A DNA stretch of 64,000 bases, from positions 16,698 through 80,697 of the forward strand of contig NZ_FQYN01000011.1 of the NCBI RefSeq assembly GCF_900141805.1. Reading direction: 5' to 3'. Made by a program: the position numbers and the translations under genes. Below, piece by piece: positions 50,074 through 60,600 of the stretch; position 1 is the stretch's first letter; each line of letters opens with the position of its first letter. The notes under the pieces were generated by a model that was not told the DNA's origin, did not search any database, and saw nothing but the letters and a program-made list of their open reading frames with translations. Origin of the DNA: Hymenobacter daecheongensis DSM 21074 (GTDB taxonomy: Bacteria; Bacteroidota; Bacteroidia; Cytophagales; Hymenobacteraceae).

Positions 50074-50811
50074 TTAGGGGGTAAGGGTGGGATGCGTTTG
50101 CAGCCAGCGCTGAAACTGCTTGATTTCCGGCTGTTGGTCGCGTACGATGCGCCGGGCGGCCTCCCGCAGTTCGGCGTTGCGGCCAAACGCCAGCTCCGCC
50201 TGGGCCAGGGCCACGCCGCTGCGGTGGTGCAGCGCCATAAGCGTGGCAAAGTCGGCATCCAGGCTGCCGGGTAGCACCGGCAGCTGACGCAGGGGAGCCA
50301 GTGCCGCCGCGATGCGCCGCACGAAGGGGTCTTTGCGGTTGCCCGGTCGGTACTCCTGCCCGGCGGGCGGCTCGCGCTTCAAAGCCAGAGCGAGTACATG
50401 GGTATCCTTTTCGTGGCTTTTGAGCACCTGCTGAGCCATTGCGCGCAAGGTCGAGTCTTTGCCCCGCGAGAGTTGCACGGCTGCCAGGCGCTGGGCTCCG
50501 GCGTGGTGCACGGCCATGAGAGCAGCAAAGTCCTCGTCCCAGCAGCCAAGGCGGCGCACCGCATCCAACTCGCGTACCATGAGCTGCAGGGAGTCGGCCA
50601 GATTCAGGGGGGCAGCTGCCGTGGCTGGGGCCAGAGCGGGCTTGGCCGGACCATGGACTTCGGCTTCGTGCGCCGCCGAATCGTCGGGCTCGGAAGTACA
50701 GCCGCTCACGGCCAGGGCCATGAGCAGGGCCGCCAGTAGCCGCGCCCCGCCGAAACGGAAGCAACGGCCGTGAGCGGCAGCCAAGAGCGAGCAACGCAGG
50801 ATATGGAGCAT
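50074..50811 (-). CDS. Lipoprotein with two DUF305 domains
   Basis: 245 residues. Lipoprotein signal with lipobox LAVSGC near residue 38; the start could be internal. Two DUF305 repeats: DEDFAALMAVHHAGAQRLAA (about 93-140) and DADFATLMALHHRSGVALAQ (about 185-238). The His-His pairs of DUF305 suggest metal or ferritin-like function; it occurs often with copper and other metal genes. It starts 11 bp after lpd. Confidence 0.8.
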   Translation of the reverse strand: MLHILRCSLLAAAHGRCFRFGGARLLAALLMALAVSGCTSEPDDSAAHEAEVHGPAKPALAPATAAAPLNLADSLQLMVRELDAVRRLGCWDEDFAALMAVHHAGAQRLAAVQLSRGKDSTLRAMAQQVLKSHEKDTHVLALALKREPPAGQEYRPGNRKDPFVRRIAAALAPLRQLPVLPGSLDADFATLMALHHRSGVALAQAELAFGRNAELREAARRIVRDQQPEIKQFQRWLQTHPTLTP

Positions 50812-50822
50812 CAGTAGCAGGG

Positions 50823-52244
50823 TTACATATTCAGGGCCCCCAGGCCCGAGGCGTTGAGGCAGGCTTCCTTAAAGGCTTCGGCGTAGGTAGGGTGGGCGTG
50901 CGACATCAGGGCCACGTCTTCGGCCGCGCCGCGAAAGCTCATCACGGCCACCGCTTCGGCCACGATGTCGGCAATGCGCGCCCCAATCATGTGGACGCCC
51001 AGGATTTCATCGGTGTCGGCGGCGGTGAGCACCTTTACCAGCCCTTCGGTATCGGCCCCGGCCAGGGCCCGGCCGGAGGCGCTGAACGGAAACGAGCCCG
51101 ACTTATAGGCCAGGCCCTGCTCCTTCAACTGCTCTTCGGTGTAGCCCACGCCGGCCACTTCGGGCCAGGTGTACACCACGTTGGGAATGAGCAGGTAGTT
51201 GACGTGCGGCTTCTGGCCCGCAATCCGCTCGGCCACGAACACGCCCTCATCGGAGGCCTTGTGCGCCAGCATGGCCCCGCGCACCACGTCGCCCAGCGCC
51301 CAGATGCCGGGCACGTTGGTTTGCAGCTCGTCGTTGACTTTCACCCGGCCTTTCTCGTCTACCTCCACCCTGGCCGCGGCCAGGTTCAGGCCGTCGGTGT
51401 AGGGCCGGCGGCCCACCGATACCAGGCAGTAGTCGCCTTCCAGCTGCAGGTCGGCCCCGCCGGCCGCCGGAGTGGCCGTCAGCTTCACCGTCTCCCCTTC
51501 CCGCGCTACGGCCGTGACCTTGTGGGAGAGGTAAAATTCCAGGCCCTGCTTTTTGAGGGAGCGCAGCAGCTCCTTGCCCAGGGTGCGGTCCATGCTCGGA
51601 ATAATGGCGTCGGTATACTCCACGACCGATACTTTGCTACCCAGCCGGGCGTACACTGACCCCAGCTCCAGGCCGATAACGCCGCCGCCCACGATAATCA
51701 GGTGCTTGGGCAGCTCACGCAGCGCCAGGGCCTCCGTGCTGGTGATGACGCGCTCCTTATCCAGGGTGATGAAAGGCAGGGTGCTGGGCTTGGAGCCGGT
51801 GGCGATAATGATGTTCCTGGCAGTGAGCCGCTGCTCTTCCCCATTGCCCCCGTCCGTTGGCACGACGCGCACGGTGGTGGCATCCTCGAACGAGGCCACG
51901 CCGTGGAGGATGTCCACCTTGTTTTTCTTCATCAGGTACACCACCCCGTCGCACACCTTGCTTACCACCTTATCCTTGCGCTCCATCATGCGCGGCAGGT
52001 CGGCGCGCAGGTTGTCGGCGGCAATGCCGTGCTCGGCAAACTGCGCCGTGGCTTTGTGGTAGAGTTCGGTGGATTCGAGTACCGCCTTGCTGGGGATGCA
52101 GCCCACGTTGAGGCAGGTACCGCCCAAGGTGGGATATTTTTCGATGATGGCCGTTTTCAGGCCCAGCTGGCCGCAGCGCACGGCCGCGATGTAGCCGCCG
52201 GGGCCGGAGCCGATGATGAGAACGTCGTAGGAAGAAGCAGACAT
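50823..52244 (-). CDS. lpdA: Dihydrolipoyl dehydrogenase
   Basis: 473 residues from the ATG at 52244; the frame is open far upstream but that is a shadow of the CDF gene. FAD motif VLIIGSGPGGYIAA, disulfide motif GGTCLNVGCIPSK (about 40-52), NAD motif IIVGGGVIGLELGSVYARLG, and C-terminal H-P-T motif HAHPTYAEAF. It is a flavoprotein of the LpdA/mercuric-reductase superfamily without MerA-type C-terminal cysteines. Its place in a metal operon suggests a role in redox repair of lipoyl or thiol targets, which is inference. Confidence 0.9.
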   Translation of the reverse strand: MSASSYDVLIIGSGPGGYIAAVRCGQLGLKTAIIEKYPTLGGTCLNVGCIPSKAVLESTELYHKATAQFAEHGIAADNLRADLPRMMERKDKVVSKVCDGVVYLMKKNKVDILHGVASFEDATTVRVVPTDGGNGEEQRLTARNIIIATGSKPSTLPFITLDKERVITSTEALALRELPKHLIIVGGGVIGLELGSVYARLGSKVSVVEYTDAIIPSMDRTLGKELLRSLKKQGLEFYLSHKVTAVAREGETVKLTATPAAGGADLQLEGDYCLVSVGRRPYTDGLNLAAARVEVDEKGRVKVNDELQTNVPGIWALGDVVRGAMLAHKASDEGVFVAERIAGQKPHVNYLLIPNVVYTWPEVAGVGYTEEQLKEQGLAYKSGSFPFSASGRALAGADTEGLVKVLTAADTDEILGVHMIGARIADIVAEAVAVMSFRGAAEDVALMSHAHPTYAEAFKEACLNASGLGALNM

Positions 52245-52285
52245 GAGCCGGAGCAGGTTAAGGTGAAAAAGTAGCCAGACAGTTC

Positions 52286-53182
52286 TTACAGGTGCGTTTC
52301 GTGCCGGGCGAAGTCGCCGCGCTCCACCTGAATGGTGGCGTGCTGCACGGCGTGCTTGCCCGTCACATAGGCATGGGCGCGGGCCAGCACGTCGTCGTGC
52401 TGGGCACCTTCGGCCAGCACGACGTGGACGCTCAGGGCGTTGACCCCGGAGGTGAGCACCCAGGCGTGCAGGTCGTGCACGGCCGCCACGCCCGGCTCGG
52501 CCAGCAGGCCCTGGCGCAGGGCTTCCAGGTTCACATCGGCCGGGGTGCCTTCCAGCAGCACGGCCACCGACTCTTTGAGCAGGGCCCAGGTGCGGGGCAG
52601 AATGAACAGGCCGATGCCGGCTGAGAGCAGCGGGTCGGCGTAGTACCACTTCGTGGTGAGCATGATAGCGCCCGCGATTATCACGCCCACGGACGTAAGC
52701 AGGTCGCTGAGCACCTCGAAGTAGGCCCCTTTCATATTTAGGCTCTCGCCCGAGCTTTTGCGCAGCAGGTACACGCCGTAGAGGTTGACCAGCATGCCCA
52801 CGCCGGCCACCCACATCATGGTGGTGCTTTCTACCTTGGGTGGGTTCAGGAAGCGGAAATAGGCCTCGTAGAGGATGTAGAGCGAAATCAGAATCAGCAC
52901 CACCGCGTTGGTGAGGGCAGCCAGAATCTCGAAGCGGTAGTAGCCGTAGGTGCGTTCGGGCGTGGCCGGCTTCTCGCCGAAACGAATGGCCAGCAGGGCC
53001 AGGCCCACCCCGGCCACGTCGGTGAGCATATGGCCCGCGTCGGCCAGCAAGGCCAGGCTGCCGGTCCACCAGCCGCCGATGACTTCCGCCACCAGGTAGG
53101 CCAGCGTCGTGAAGAAGACGATGGTCAGGGCGCGCTTGTTGCGCGAGGCGGCGCTGCCGCTCATGCCGTGGGACCCGCTCAT
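52286..53182 (-). CDS. czcD: Cation diffusion facilitator (CzcD/ZitB-like)
   Basis: 298 residues, ATG at 53182 overlapping the TGA of the P-type ATPase by four bases. Six membrane segments; HxxxD metal site in ALLADAGHMLTD on helix 2; C-terminal cytoplasmic domain with HDLHAWVLTSGVNALSVHV. It exports Zn, Co or Cd to the periplasm using protons. Confidence 0.9.
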   Translation of the reverse strand: MSGSHGMSGSAASRNKRALTIVFFTTLAYLVAEVIGGWWTGSLALLADAGHMLTDVAGVGLALLAIRFGEKPATPERTYGYYRFEILAALTNAVVLILISLYILYEAYFRFLNPPKVESTTMMWVAGVGMLVNLYGVYLLRKSSGESLNMKGAYFEVLSDLLTSVGVIIAGAIMLTTKWYYADPLLSAGIGLFILPRTWALLKESVAVLLEGTPADVNLEALRQGLLAEPGVAAVHDLHAWVLTSGVNALSVHVVLAEGAQHDDVLARAHAYVTGKHAVQHATIQVERGDFARHETHL

Positions 53183-55368
53183 GACTGGGTTGCTTGTGCG
53201 GGTGAAACGGTAGGGCCAGCCGGCGCCGGGCCGCCCGTGCCCGGCGTGGCGTAGTCCATGCGCTGAATGCGCACCGCGTTGAGGATAGCCAGCAGGGCCA
53301 CGCCCACGTCGGCAAACACGGCTTCCCACATCGTAGCCAGGCCGCCGGCCCCGAGCACGAGCACGATGCCCTTCACGATAAAGGCCAGCCAGATGTTCTG
53401 CCACACCACCGAATGGGTGGCGCGTGCAATGCGCCGGGCCGTGGCAATCTTGCTGGGGTGGTCGGTCTGAATCACCACGTCGGCGGTTTCAATGGTGGCG
53501 TCCGAGCCCAGCCCACCCATGGCAATGCCCACGTCGGCCAGGGCCACCACGGGCGCGTCGTTCACGCCGTCGCCCACGAAGGCCAGCTTGCGGCCCGCGT
53601 CCTTGTACTCCTGCACGTAGCGGGCCTTGTCTTCGGGCAGCAGCCCGCCGTGGGCCTCGTCAATGCCCAGCTCCTTGGCCACCCGCTGGGTGATGCTGTC
53701 CTTGTCGCCGGAGAGCATCACGATTTTAGTGATGCCGTCGGCGCGCAGCTCGCGCACGGTTTGCAGAGCGTCGGCTTTGGGCGCGTCGGCCACGGTCAGG
53801 TAGCCGGCGTATTTCCCATCAATGGCGGCCACCACAATGCTGTCAAACACCTGGTCTACTTCGGCCGGGTAGGCTACGTTGAATTTGGTGAGCAGCTTGG
53901 TGTTGCCGGCCAGCACGTCGCGGCCCTCCACCCGGCCCCGCAGGCCGTGGCCGCTGATTTCCTCCACGTTTTCCACGGGCACGCCCGCCGCCGCCGCGCC
54001 GACGTGCAGCACCACGGCTTTGGCAATGGGATGGGTGGATTTAACTTCCAGCGCCCCCACCAGGCGCAGCATCTGGGCCGCGTCCATGCCGGCGGCGGGC
54101 TGCACCTGCTGCACGGCAAACACGCCCTGGGTGAGCGTGCCGGTCTTGTCCATAACGACCGTATCCAGCTCGCGCATCACGTCCAGGAAGTTCGAGCCCT
54201 TAAAGAGGATGCCCGCTTTCGAGGCCGCGCCGATGCCCCCGAAGTAGCCCAGCGGAATGCTGATAACCAGGGCGCAGGGGCAGGAAATTACCAGAAATAC
54301 CAGCGCCCGGTACAGCCAGGTGCGGAACACGTAGTCATCAACGACAAAAAACGGCACCAGCACCAGCAGCACGGCCAGCAGCACCACGATGGGCGTGTAG
54401 ACCTTGGCGAACTTGGTGATGAACTGCTGGGTTTTGGCCTTGCGGCCCACCGCGTCCTGCACCATCGCCAGAATCTTGGCCAGCTTGGTATCCTGGTAGG
54501 TGGCCGTCACCAGCACCTGCACCAGGCTTTCCTGGTTTATCATGCCGGCCAGCACCACCTCACCCGTCTGCTTGGTCTGCGGAGCCGATTCGCCGGTGAG
54601 GGCGGCCGTGTTGAACGAAGCCGGACCCTTTGCCAGCGTGCCGTCGAGGGCCACTTTCTCGCCCGGCCGCACCTCAATCACGTCGCCCAGCTGCACGGCT
54701 TTGGGGTCGAGCACCAGCGACTGGCCGTCCCGCAGCACGGTGACTTCGGTCGCCTGAATTTCGAGCAGGGCCCGGATGCTGCGCTTGGCCCGGTTCACGG
54801 CCGCGTCCTGAAACAGCTCGCCCACGGTGTAGAACAGCATCACGGCCACGCCTTCCGGGTACTCGCCGATGGCAAAGGCCCCGAGCGTGGCGATGCTCAT
54901 GAGCAGAAACTCGTTGAAGATGTTGCCGCTGGGAATGCTGAGCACGGCCGAGCGAATGACTTTCCACCCGACCAGCAGGAAGGCCACGCCGTACCAGGCC
55001 AGGCGCACGTAGCCGGTGAAAAAGCCCACTTTATAGTAATCCAGCGCGATGCCGCCCAGCAGCAGCGCCAGGCTCACGCCGGGCCAGAGGTAAGGGTTCG
55101 CGCCCACGGGGCCGTGGTCGTGGTCGTCGCCGCTGGCGTGGTCGTGGCCGGCGTGCTCGTCGGCGGCCTTGCCCGCCAGGTCCACCACGCGCTTGCCAGC
55201 GGGATGGTCGTGGCCGGCGTGGTCATGGCCGGGCACGTCGTGGCCTTCGGGCGCGGCGGCGGCTTCGGGCGTGAGCTGGTCGCGGCTGAGCGCGCCCACG
55301 TTTTCGAGCTTGGCCTGCTTGGCCGTGTTCAGCTCTTCGTCGGTGTTGGGGGAAGTAGGGTCAGGCAT
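53179..55368 (-). CDS. P1B-type heavy-metal ATPase (ZntA/CadA-like)
   Basis: 729 residues. The N-terminal 100 residues are His-rich (DHAGHDHPAG, HAGHDHASGDDHDHG) instead of a CxxC heavy-metal domain. Motifs: transmembrane CPC (SCPCALVISIP) near residue 365, DKTGTLTQG phosphorylation site near 407, and GDGVNDAPV hinge near 605. CPC with the adjacent signature suggests Zn/Cd/Pb export. Cotranscribed with czcD. Confidence 0.92.
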   Translation of the reverse strand: MPDPTSPNTDEELNTAKQAKLENVGALSRDQLTPEAAAAPEGHDVPGHDHAGHDHPAGKRVVDLAGKAADEHAGHDHASGDDHDHGPVGANPYLWPGVSLALLLGGIALDYYKVGFFTGYVRLAWYGVAFLLVGWKVIRSAVLSIPSGNIFNEFLLMSIATLGAFAIGEYPEGVAVMLFYTVGELFQDAAVNRAKRSIRALLEIQATEVTVLRDGQSLVLDPKAVQLGDVIEVRPGEKVALDGTLAKGPASFNTAALTGESAPQTKQTGEVVLAGMINQESLVQVLVTATYQDTKLAKILAMVQDAVGRKAKTQQFITKFAKVYTPIVVLLAVLLVLVPFFVVDDYVFRTWLYRALVFLVISCPCALVISIPLGYFGGIGAASKAGILFKGSNFLDVMRELDTVVMDKTGTLTQGVFAVQQVQPAAGMDAAQMLRLVGALEVKSTHPIAKAVVLHVGAAAAGVPVENVEEISGHGLRGRVEGRDVLAGNTKLLTKFNVAYPAEVDQVFDSIVVAAIDGKYAGYLTVADAPKADALQTVRELRADGITKIVMLSGDKDSITQRVAKELGIDEAHGGLLPEDKARYVQEYKDAGRKLAFVGDGVNDAPVVALADVGIAMGGLGSDATIETADVVIQTDHPSKIATARRIARATHSVVWQNIWLAFIVKGIVLVLGAGGLATMWEAVFADVGVALLAILNAVRIQRMDYATPGTGGPAPAGPTVSPAQATQS

Positions 55369-55416
55369 AGGAAAAGAGAATGTCAGGGTAAGTAATGCAG
55401 GGACGGCCAGCCGGGG

Positions 55417-56031
55417 CTACCAGTCCACGAAAAAGCCGGCCACGCCCACCAGCACGAGTACTGCGCCGGTCAGCTGGCGCTCGTGCCGGGCCAGCCCGTC
55501 GAGGTTCAGGCGCCGCAGACTGCGGTGGGCCAGCGCCACCAGCACGCACATGGCCGATACGGAGGCCAGCAGGTACACGCTCATGAGCAGGGCCAGCGCG
55601 GCCGGGCCGTGGGTACCGGCGGCCAGAAAAAACGTCTGGATTTCCAGGCAGGGGGCCAGAAACATGGTGGCCGCCAGCCCCAGCACCACGCGGCGGCGCG
55701 GCGGGCGTTGGCGGAGTGGCCGGGGGTCGGGGTGGGTGTGGCCGGGGCCGGAAAAGGCGTAGAGCAGTCCGATGACGATAAGCAGCAGCGGGGCCACCCA
55801 GCCGGCAAACTGCGCGAAGCGGGCCGAAAGCCGCCAGCCCAGCAGGCCCAGGGCCAGTCCGATGCCTACCGTGCTCAGGACGTGGGCCAGACCGGCCACC
55901 AGCGTCACGCCCACCGCCCGCCGCAGGGGCCAGCCTTCGGCCCGCGCCACGGCCAGCACCGGGGCCCAGTGGTTGGGAATGGCGGCGTGCAGCAAGCTGA
56001 GCACCAAAGCACCGGTGAGGAGTTCCAGCAT
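55417..56031 (-). CDS. Nickel/cobalt-transporter-like membrane protein
   Basis: 204 residues from MLELLTGALVLSLLHAAIPN (56031). Six hydrophobic segments. HAAIPNHW near the start and the cytoplasmic His stretch GPGHTHPDP between halves resemble the NiCoT/UreH-like families. APCLEIQTFF in the middle of segment four. It may move metal or sulfur species. Family uncertain. Confidence 0.65.
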   Translation of the reverse strand: MLELLTGALVLSLLHAAIPNHWAPVLAVARAEGWPLRRAVGVTLVAGLAHVLSTVGIGLALGLLGWRLSARFAQFAGWVAPLLLIVIGLLYAFSGPGHTHPDPRPLRQRPPRRRVVLGLAATMFLAPCLEIQTFFLAAGTHGPAALALLMSVYLLASVSAMCVLVALAHRSLRRLNLDGLARHERQLTGAVLVLVGVAGFFVDW

Positions 56032-56036
56032 ACGAG

Positions 56037-56366
56037 TTACGAACGGGGCCAGAACAGGATAACGGCCAGGCCCAGCAGCACGACGGTCCCGCCCAGCACA
56101 TCGAACCGGTCGGGCCGGAAGCCATCGAAGTACCAGACCCAGGCAATGGACATGACGACGAAAACGCCGCCGTACACGGCGTAGGTTTTGCCGAAGGAAG
56201 TGGACTGCCAGGTGGCAACCCACCCGTACACGACCAGCAGCACGGCCCCCAACAGCCCCATCCAGGCCGGGCGGTCAGCCTTGAGCCACTGCCACATCAG
56301 GTAGCCGCCCCCGATTTCACAGAGGCCGGCGAGAAAGAAGAGGAACAAGGGCTGTAGGTAGCTCAT
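56037..56366 (-). CDS. ynfA: YnfA/UPF0060 family membrane protein
   Basis: 109 residues with four membrane helices. LAGLCEIGGGYLMWQWLK and SFGKTYAVYGGVFVVMSIAW are the family blocks. Small multidrug-resistance-like fold. Five bp before the nickel-transporter-like gene. Often found in metal-resistance operons, role unclear. Confidence 0.9.
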   Translation of the reverse strand: MSYLQPLFLFFLAGLCEIGGGYLMWQWLKADRPAWMGLLGAVLLVVYGWVATWQSTSFGKTYAVYGGVFVVMSIAWVWYFDGFRPDRFDVLGGTVVLLGLAVILFWPRS

Positions 56367-56409
56367 CAGTTGGGGTAACGGGCTGTGAACGGCGTTTGCC
56401 GGCCGGGGG

Positions 56410-57591
56410 CTATTCTTCCTCCTCGGCGTTTTTCATCTTGGCCAGCAGCGAATACGCTCCCTCCGTGACGAAGGTGCTGGTAGCGGCTACTTCCTTGGGC
56501 AGGGTGATTTCCGTGAAGCCGTCCTCGCTACGGCCCAGCGTGACGGGTACCATCTGATAGCGGCCGGGCGAATCCACGGCAAAGGCGAAGTTCTTGCCCT
56601 CGAAGCGCACCAGCGCCGCGTCGGGCAGCGTGGGGGCCTGGGTGCGGCCGGTTTCAATCATGGCCCGCACGTAGAGGCCAGGCAGCAGCGCGGGGTCGTT
56701 TTCCTGGTCGAGGTGGCCGTGCACGCGCACGGTGCGGTCCTCGCCAATGGCTTTGCCGACGAGGTACACCCGGGCCGTGCGCTCCCGGCGGGAGCCGGTG
56801 GAGTCGCTGGCCAGGGTGAAGCGAATCAGCTGGCCCTTCTGCACGCGGGCCACGTCGCGCTCAAACACGGTCAGCTCGACGTGCAGGTGCTCGGGGTCCA
56901 CGATTTCAAACAGCGCGTCGGTGGCCGTCACGGCCTGGCCCACCGTCACGTTCACGGCCCGCACGAAGCCGGCCCGCGGGGCGCGGAGGCTGGCCGTGGT
57001 GACGATTCGCCCACCTACGGGCAAGCCCGCCAGCCGCAGCCGGGCGGCTTGGGCCTTGGTTTGCACCTGCAGGGCCCGGTAGTCGGCCTGGGCGCGCTGG
57101 TAGTTTTTCTGGGGCGCAACCTCCTGCTCGTACAGTTCCTTCTGGCGGGCCAGCTCGGTGCGGGCGTATTCCAGGCGGGCGCGGGTTTCGAGGTAGTCCT
57201 GCTGCAGCGTCACGAACTCCGGGTTGCGGATAGTGGCCAGCACTTCGCCCTTGCGCACGCGGGCCCCCTGCAGCAGCTCGGTGTTCTCCACGAAGCCCCC
57301 CAGCGGGGCCGTGATATTGACGGCGCTTTCCGGCGGCACGTCCAGCGTGCCCGTCACGGCCAGGCCCGCGCCCATCGGCCGGTCGGCCAGGCGGGCGGTT
57401 TTCAGGCCGGCGGCCTGCTGCTCGGCCGGGGAGAGGGTCACCACGTCGGAGGCTTCTTCGCCTGCCGCTTCACTGCCGGCTTCTTTGCCTTCGGGAGCGG
57501 TGGTTTCCGCGTCCGCGCTTTCTTTCTTGTCGGCACCGCAGCCGGCCAGGGTCAGGCCAAGCAGCAGTACCAGGGATGCAATCTTATTCAT
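56410..57591 (-). CDS. RND efflux adaptor (CusB/CzcB-like membrane fusion protein)
   Basis: 393 residues. Lipoprotein signal with lipobox LTLAGC near residue 18, an acidic stretch, then the barrel-sandwich domain (VTGTLDVPPESAVNITAPLG), a helical hairpin (120-175) and the beta-barrel domain (RFTLASDSTGSRRERTARVY). It joins the RND pump to the outer-membrane channel. 24 bp after the pump gene. Confidence 0.9.
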   Translation of the reverse strand: MNKIASLVLLLGLTLAGCGADKKESADAETTAPEGKEAGSEAAGEEASDVVTLSPAEQQAAGLKTARLADRPMGAGLAVTGTLDVPPESAVNITAPLGGFVENTELLQGARVRKGEVLATIRNPEFVTLQQDYLETRARLEYARTELARQKELYEQEVAPQKNYQRAQADYRALQVQTKAQAARLRLAGLPVGGRIVTTASLRAPRAGFVRAVNVTVGQAVTATDALFEIVDPEHLHVELTVFERDVARVQKGQLIRFTLASDSTGSRRERTARVYLVGKAIGEDRTVRVHGHLDQENDPALLPGLYVRAMIETGRTQAPTLPDAALVRFEGKNFAFAVDSPGRYQMVPVTLGRSEDGFTEITLPKEVAATSTFVTEGAYSLLAKMKNAEEEE

Positions 57592-57615
57592 GGAATTGAT
57601 ATCAGGGAGAAGAGA

Positions 57616-60600
57616 TTACTGGGCTGCCGTGCCCAGCAGGTAGTCCAGGTCGATGGCGGTTTGGTTATGCGCCAGTACGGCGTCGAGGTAGGCTGTGCGC
57701 ACGCTCAGGGCGCGCTCCAGGTTGAGCAGCAGCTCGGAGTAGGTAGTTTCCCCGGCTTTATAGGCCAGTTGGCTCAGACGCACGATAACGGCCGATTGGG
57801 GCAGGCCGGTTTGCTCGTAAAACTGCACCCGGCGCTGCTGCTCCTGTAGGCGCAGACGCAGCTCATCGAGCTGGGCAGCGGCTTCGGCCTGATAGCGCTG
57901 GTAGGTAGTAGTGGCGACCTGCTCCTGCAGCTTGGCCGCCTGCACACGGGCCTTCTGGGGGCCGCGCAGCAGCGGAATGGCCACCCCCGCCTGCACGCTC
58001 TGGAACCGGTCGCCGGTGCTGTAGGTCGTGGCCTGCCCGTCCACCTCGTAGGTGCCCCGCAGTGACTGGTTGGTATAGCCTACCGTCACTTGCGGCAGCC
58101 CCTGGGCCTGCTCCACGCGGGTTTCGGCCCGGCGTTCGACAATCTGCTGCTGCAGCACCCGGGCCTGGGGCGTGGCGGCCAGTACCGCCGTGTCCGCCGC
58201 TGCTCCGGGAGCGGGCAGCAGGCGCAGGACACTATCGGCAATGGCGACGGGCTGCGTGGTTTGCAGCAAGGCCTGCAGCTGACGCTGGGCAATGGCGTAG
58301 TCGGCCCGGGCCTGGGTGAGCAGGTTTTGCGTCTCGCCCTGCTGAATCAGGGCGTTGGCCGGTTCCAGGCGGGCCACCTCGCCGGCTTTGAAGCGCAGCT
58401 GCGCGGCGCGCAAAAACTCGGTGTAGATGCTGTCCTGCCCGCGCAGCGTGCGCAGGCGGTGGCGGGCGTGTACGGCCCGCTCGTAGCTTAGGCGCACCTG
58501 CCGGCGCAACTCGGCCTGCACCTGGGCCAGCTGCTGCTCCCGGCCCCCAATCCGGGCCTGACTCAACCCCGCCTGGGCTTTGTAGTAGCCCGGCAACGCC
58601 AGCGACTGGCCGATGCTGAGCACGTTGTCCGAAAGCGGGGAGTTGACCTGCCCGTAGGTGCCCAGCACCGTGGTGCGGCCCACGTCAAAGGAAGTCCGGC
58701 GCAGGGCCTGTTGGGCTTCCAGGGAGCGTTGAGCGGCCTGCACCGTGCCGTTGGCCTGCAGCGCCTGCCCCACGGCCTGCGTGGACGTAAGCGGCCCCTG
58801 CGCCCGAGCCGGTACCGCGGCGAGCAAACCACCCAGCACGAGCAGCACCGCAACCGGTACGGCCGCTGTCGGCCGCGGCTTTTCTTCTCCCGTTGGTTTG
58901 GACTTGCGCTCCGACAGGGCGTAGAGCACCGGCAGCACCAGCAGGGTCAGCAGCGTGGCCGTGACCAGCCCGCCGATGACCACCGTGGCCAGGGGGCGCT
59001 GCACTTCGGCGCCCGCCGACTGCGACAGGGCCATGGGCAAAAAGCCCAGCGAGGCCACGGTGGCCGTCATCAGCACGGGCCGCAGGCGCACTTGGGTGCC
59101 TTCCAGAATGCGGGCAAACACGTCGGTGCGCCCTTCTTCTTTTAATTGGTTGAAGTAGCCGATGAGCACGATGCCGTTGAGCACGGCCACGCCAAACAGG
59201 GCAATGAAGCCCACGCCGGCCGAGATGCTGAAGGGCATGCCCCGCAGCCAGAGCGCCAGCACCCCGCCGATGGCCGAGAGCGGAATGGCCGTGAAAATGA
59301 GGATGGACTGCTTGAATGATTTGAACGTGAAAAATAGCAGCACGAAAATCAGCAGCAGTGCTACTGGCACGGCGATGCTCAGCCGCTCGGAGGCCTTACG
59401 CAGGTTCTCGAACTGGCCACCGTAGGTGGTGTAGTAGCCAGGGGCGAGCTTCAGTTGCTGGTCGACTTTGCCCTGCAGCTCGGTCACGACGCTTTCTACG
59501 TCGCGGCCCCGCACGTTAAAGGCCACGGTGATGCGGCGCTTGGCATCATCCCGCTGAATCTGGTTGGGGCCTTCCTCCAGCTCCACGGAAGCTACCTGCT
59601 CCAGCGGAATCTGCTCGCCGCCGGGCGTGGCCACCAGCAGCTGACGCACGTTGCCGATGTTCTGGCGCAGCTCGGGGGCCAGGCGCAGCACCACGTCGAA
59701 GCGGCGCTCCTGCTCGAAGAGCTGGCCGGCGGTCTGGCCGGCAAAGGCCGTCTGCACCGTGCGGTTCACGTCCTCGGCATTCAGGCCAAAGCGGGCCAGG
59801 CGGTTGCGGTCCAGCTTGACCACGATTTGGGGCAGGCCCGTGACCTGCTCCACGTACACGTCCTCGGCCCCTTCGACCTGCCGCACCAGGCGGGCGGCCA
59901 GCTCGGCGTAGGCAGCCAGCTGGGTCAGGTCCTCGCCGTAGATTTTGAGCACCACGTCCTGCTTGGCCCCCGAAATCAGTTCGTTGAAGCGCATCTGGAT
60001 GGGCTGCTGGAAGCCAAAGGTGACGCCGGGAATCACGCTCAGCGCTTCGGCCATCTTGCCGGCCAGCTCCTCCTGGGTTTTGGCGGAAGTCCACTTTTTC
60101 TGGTCTTTTTCCAGAATGACCATGACGTCGGCCGCTTCCACGGGCATGGGGTCGGTGGGAATTTCGGCCGCCCCGATTTTGGCCACGACCTCCTTGACTT
60201 CGGGAAACTGCTTCTGCAGGATGGCCCCGGCCTGCAGGCTTCGGTCCACGGTGTAGCTCAGTGAGGAGCCGGTGAGCGTGCGCATCTCAATGGCAAAGTC
60301 TCCTTCGGCCAGCTGCGGAATGAACTCCCCGCCCAGCGTGCGGAACAGCAGCAGCGCCCCGACGAACAGGGCTACGGCCGAGCTGAGCACCACGGCTTTG
60401 CGGCGCAAGGCCCACTCCAGTACCGGCCGGTAGCGGGCTTCCAGCCAGCTCATCATCCGGTCGGAGAAGTTGCGCTTCACTTCCGTCGAGCGGCTCAAAG
60501 CCAGCGCCGACATCATGGGCACATAAGTAAGCGAGAGAATAAAGGCCCCGATGATGGCAAAGGCCACGGTCTGGGCCATGGGCCGGAACATCTTGCCCTC

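Noticed and set aside
52244..53315. N-terminal 357-codon extension of the dihydrolipoyl dehydrogenase frame
   Set aside because: The canonical start MSASSYDVLIIGSGPGG is at 52244. The extension overlaps the CDF gene in another frame and is Arg/Gly/Ala-rich shadow sequence.
53413..55395. 660-codon plus-strand frame opposite the P-type ATPase
   Set aside because: It mirrors the ATPase gene, which has all catalytic motifs. The plus-strand product has repetitive His/Gly/Gln composition typical of GC-rich antisense frames.
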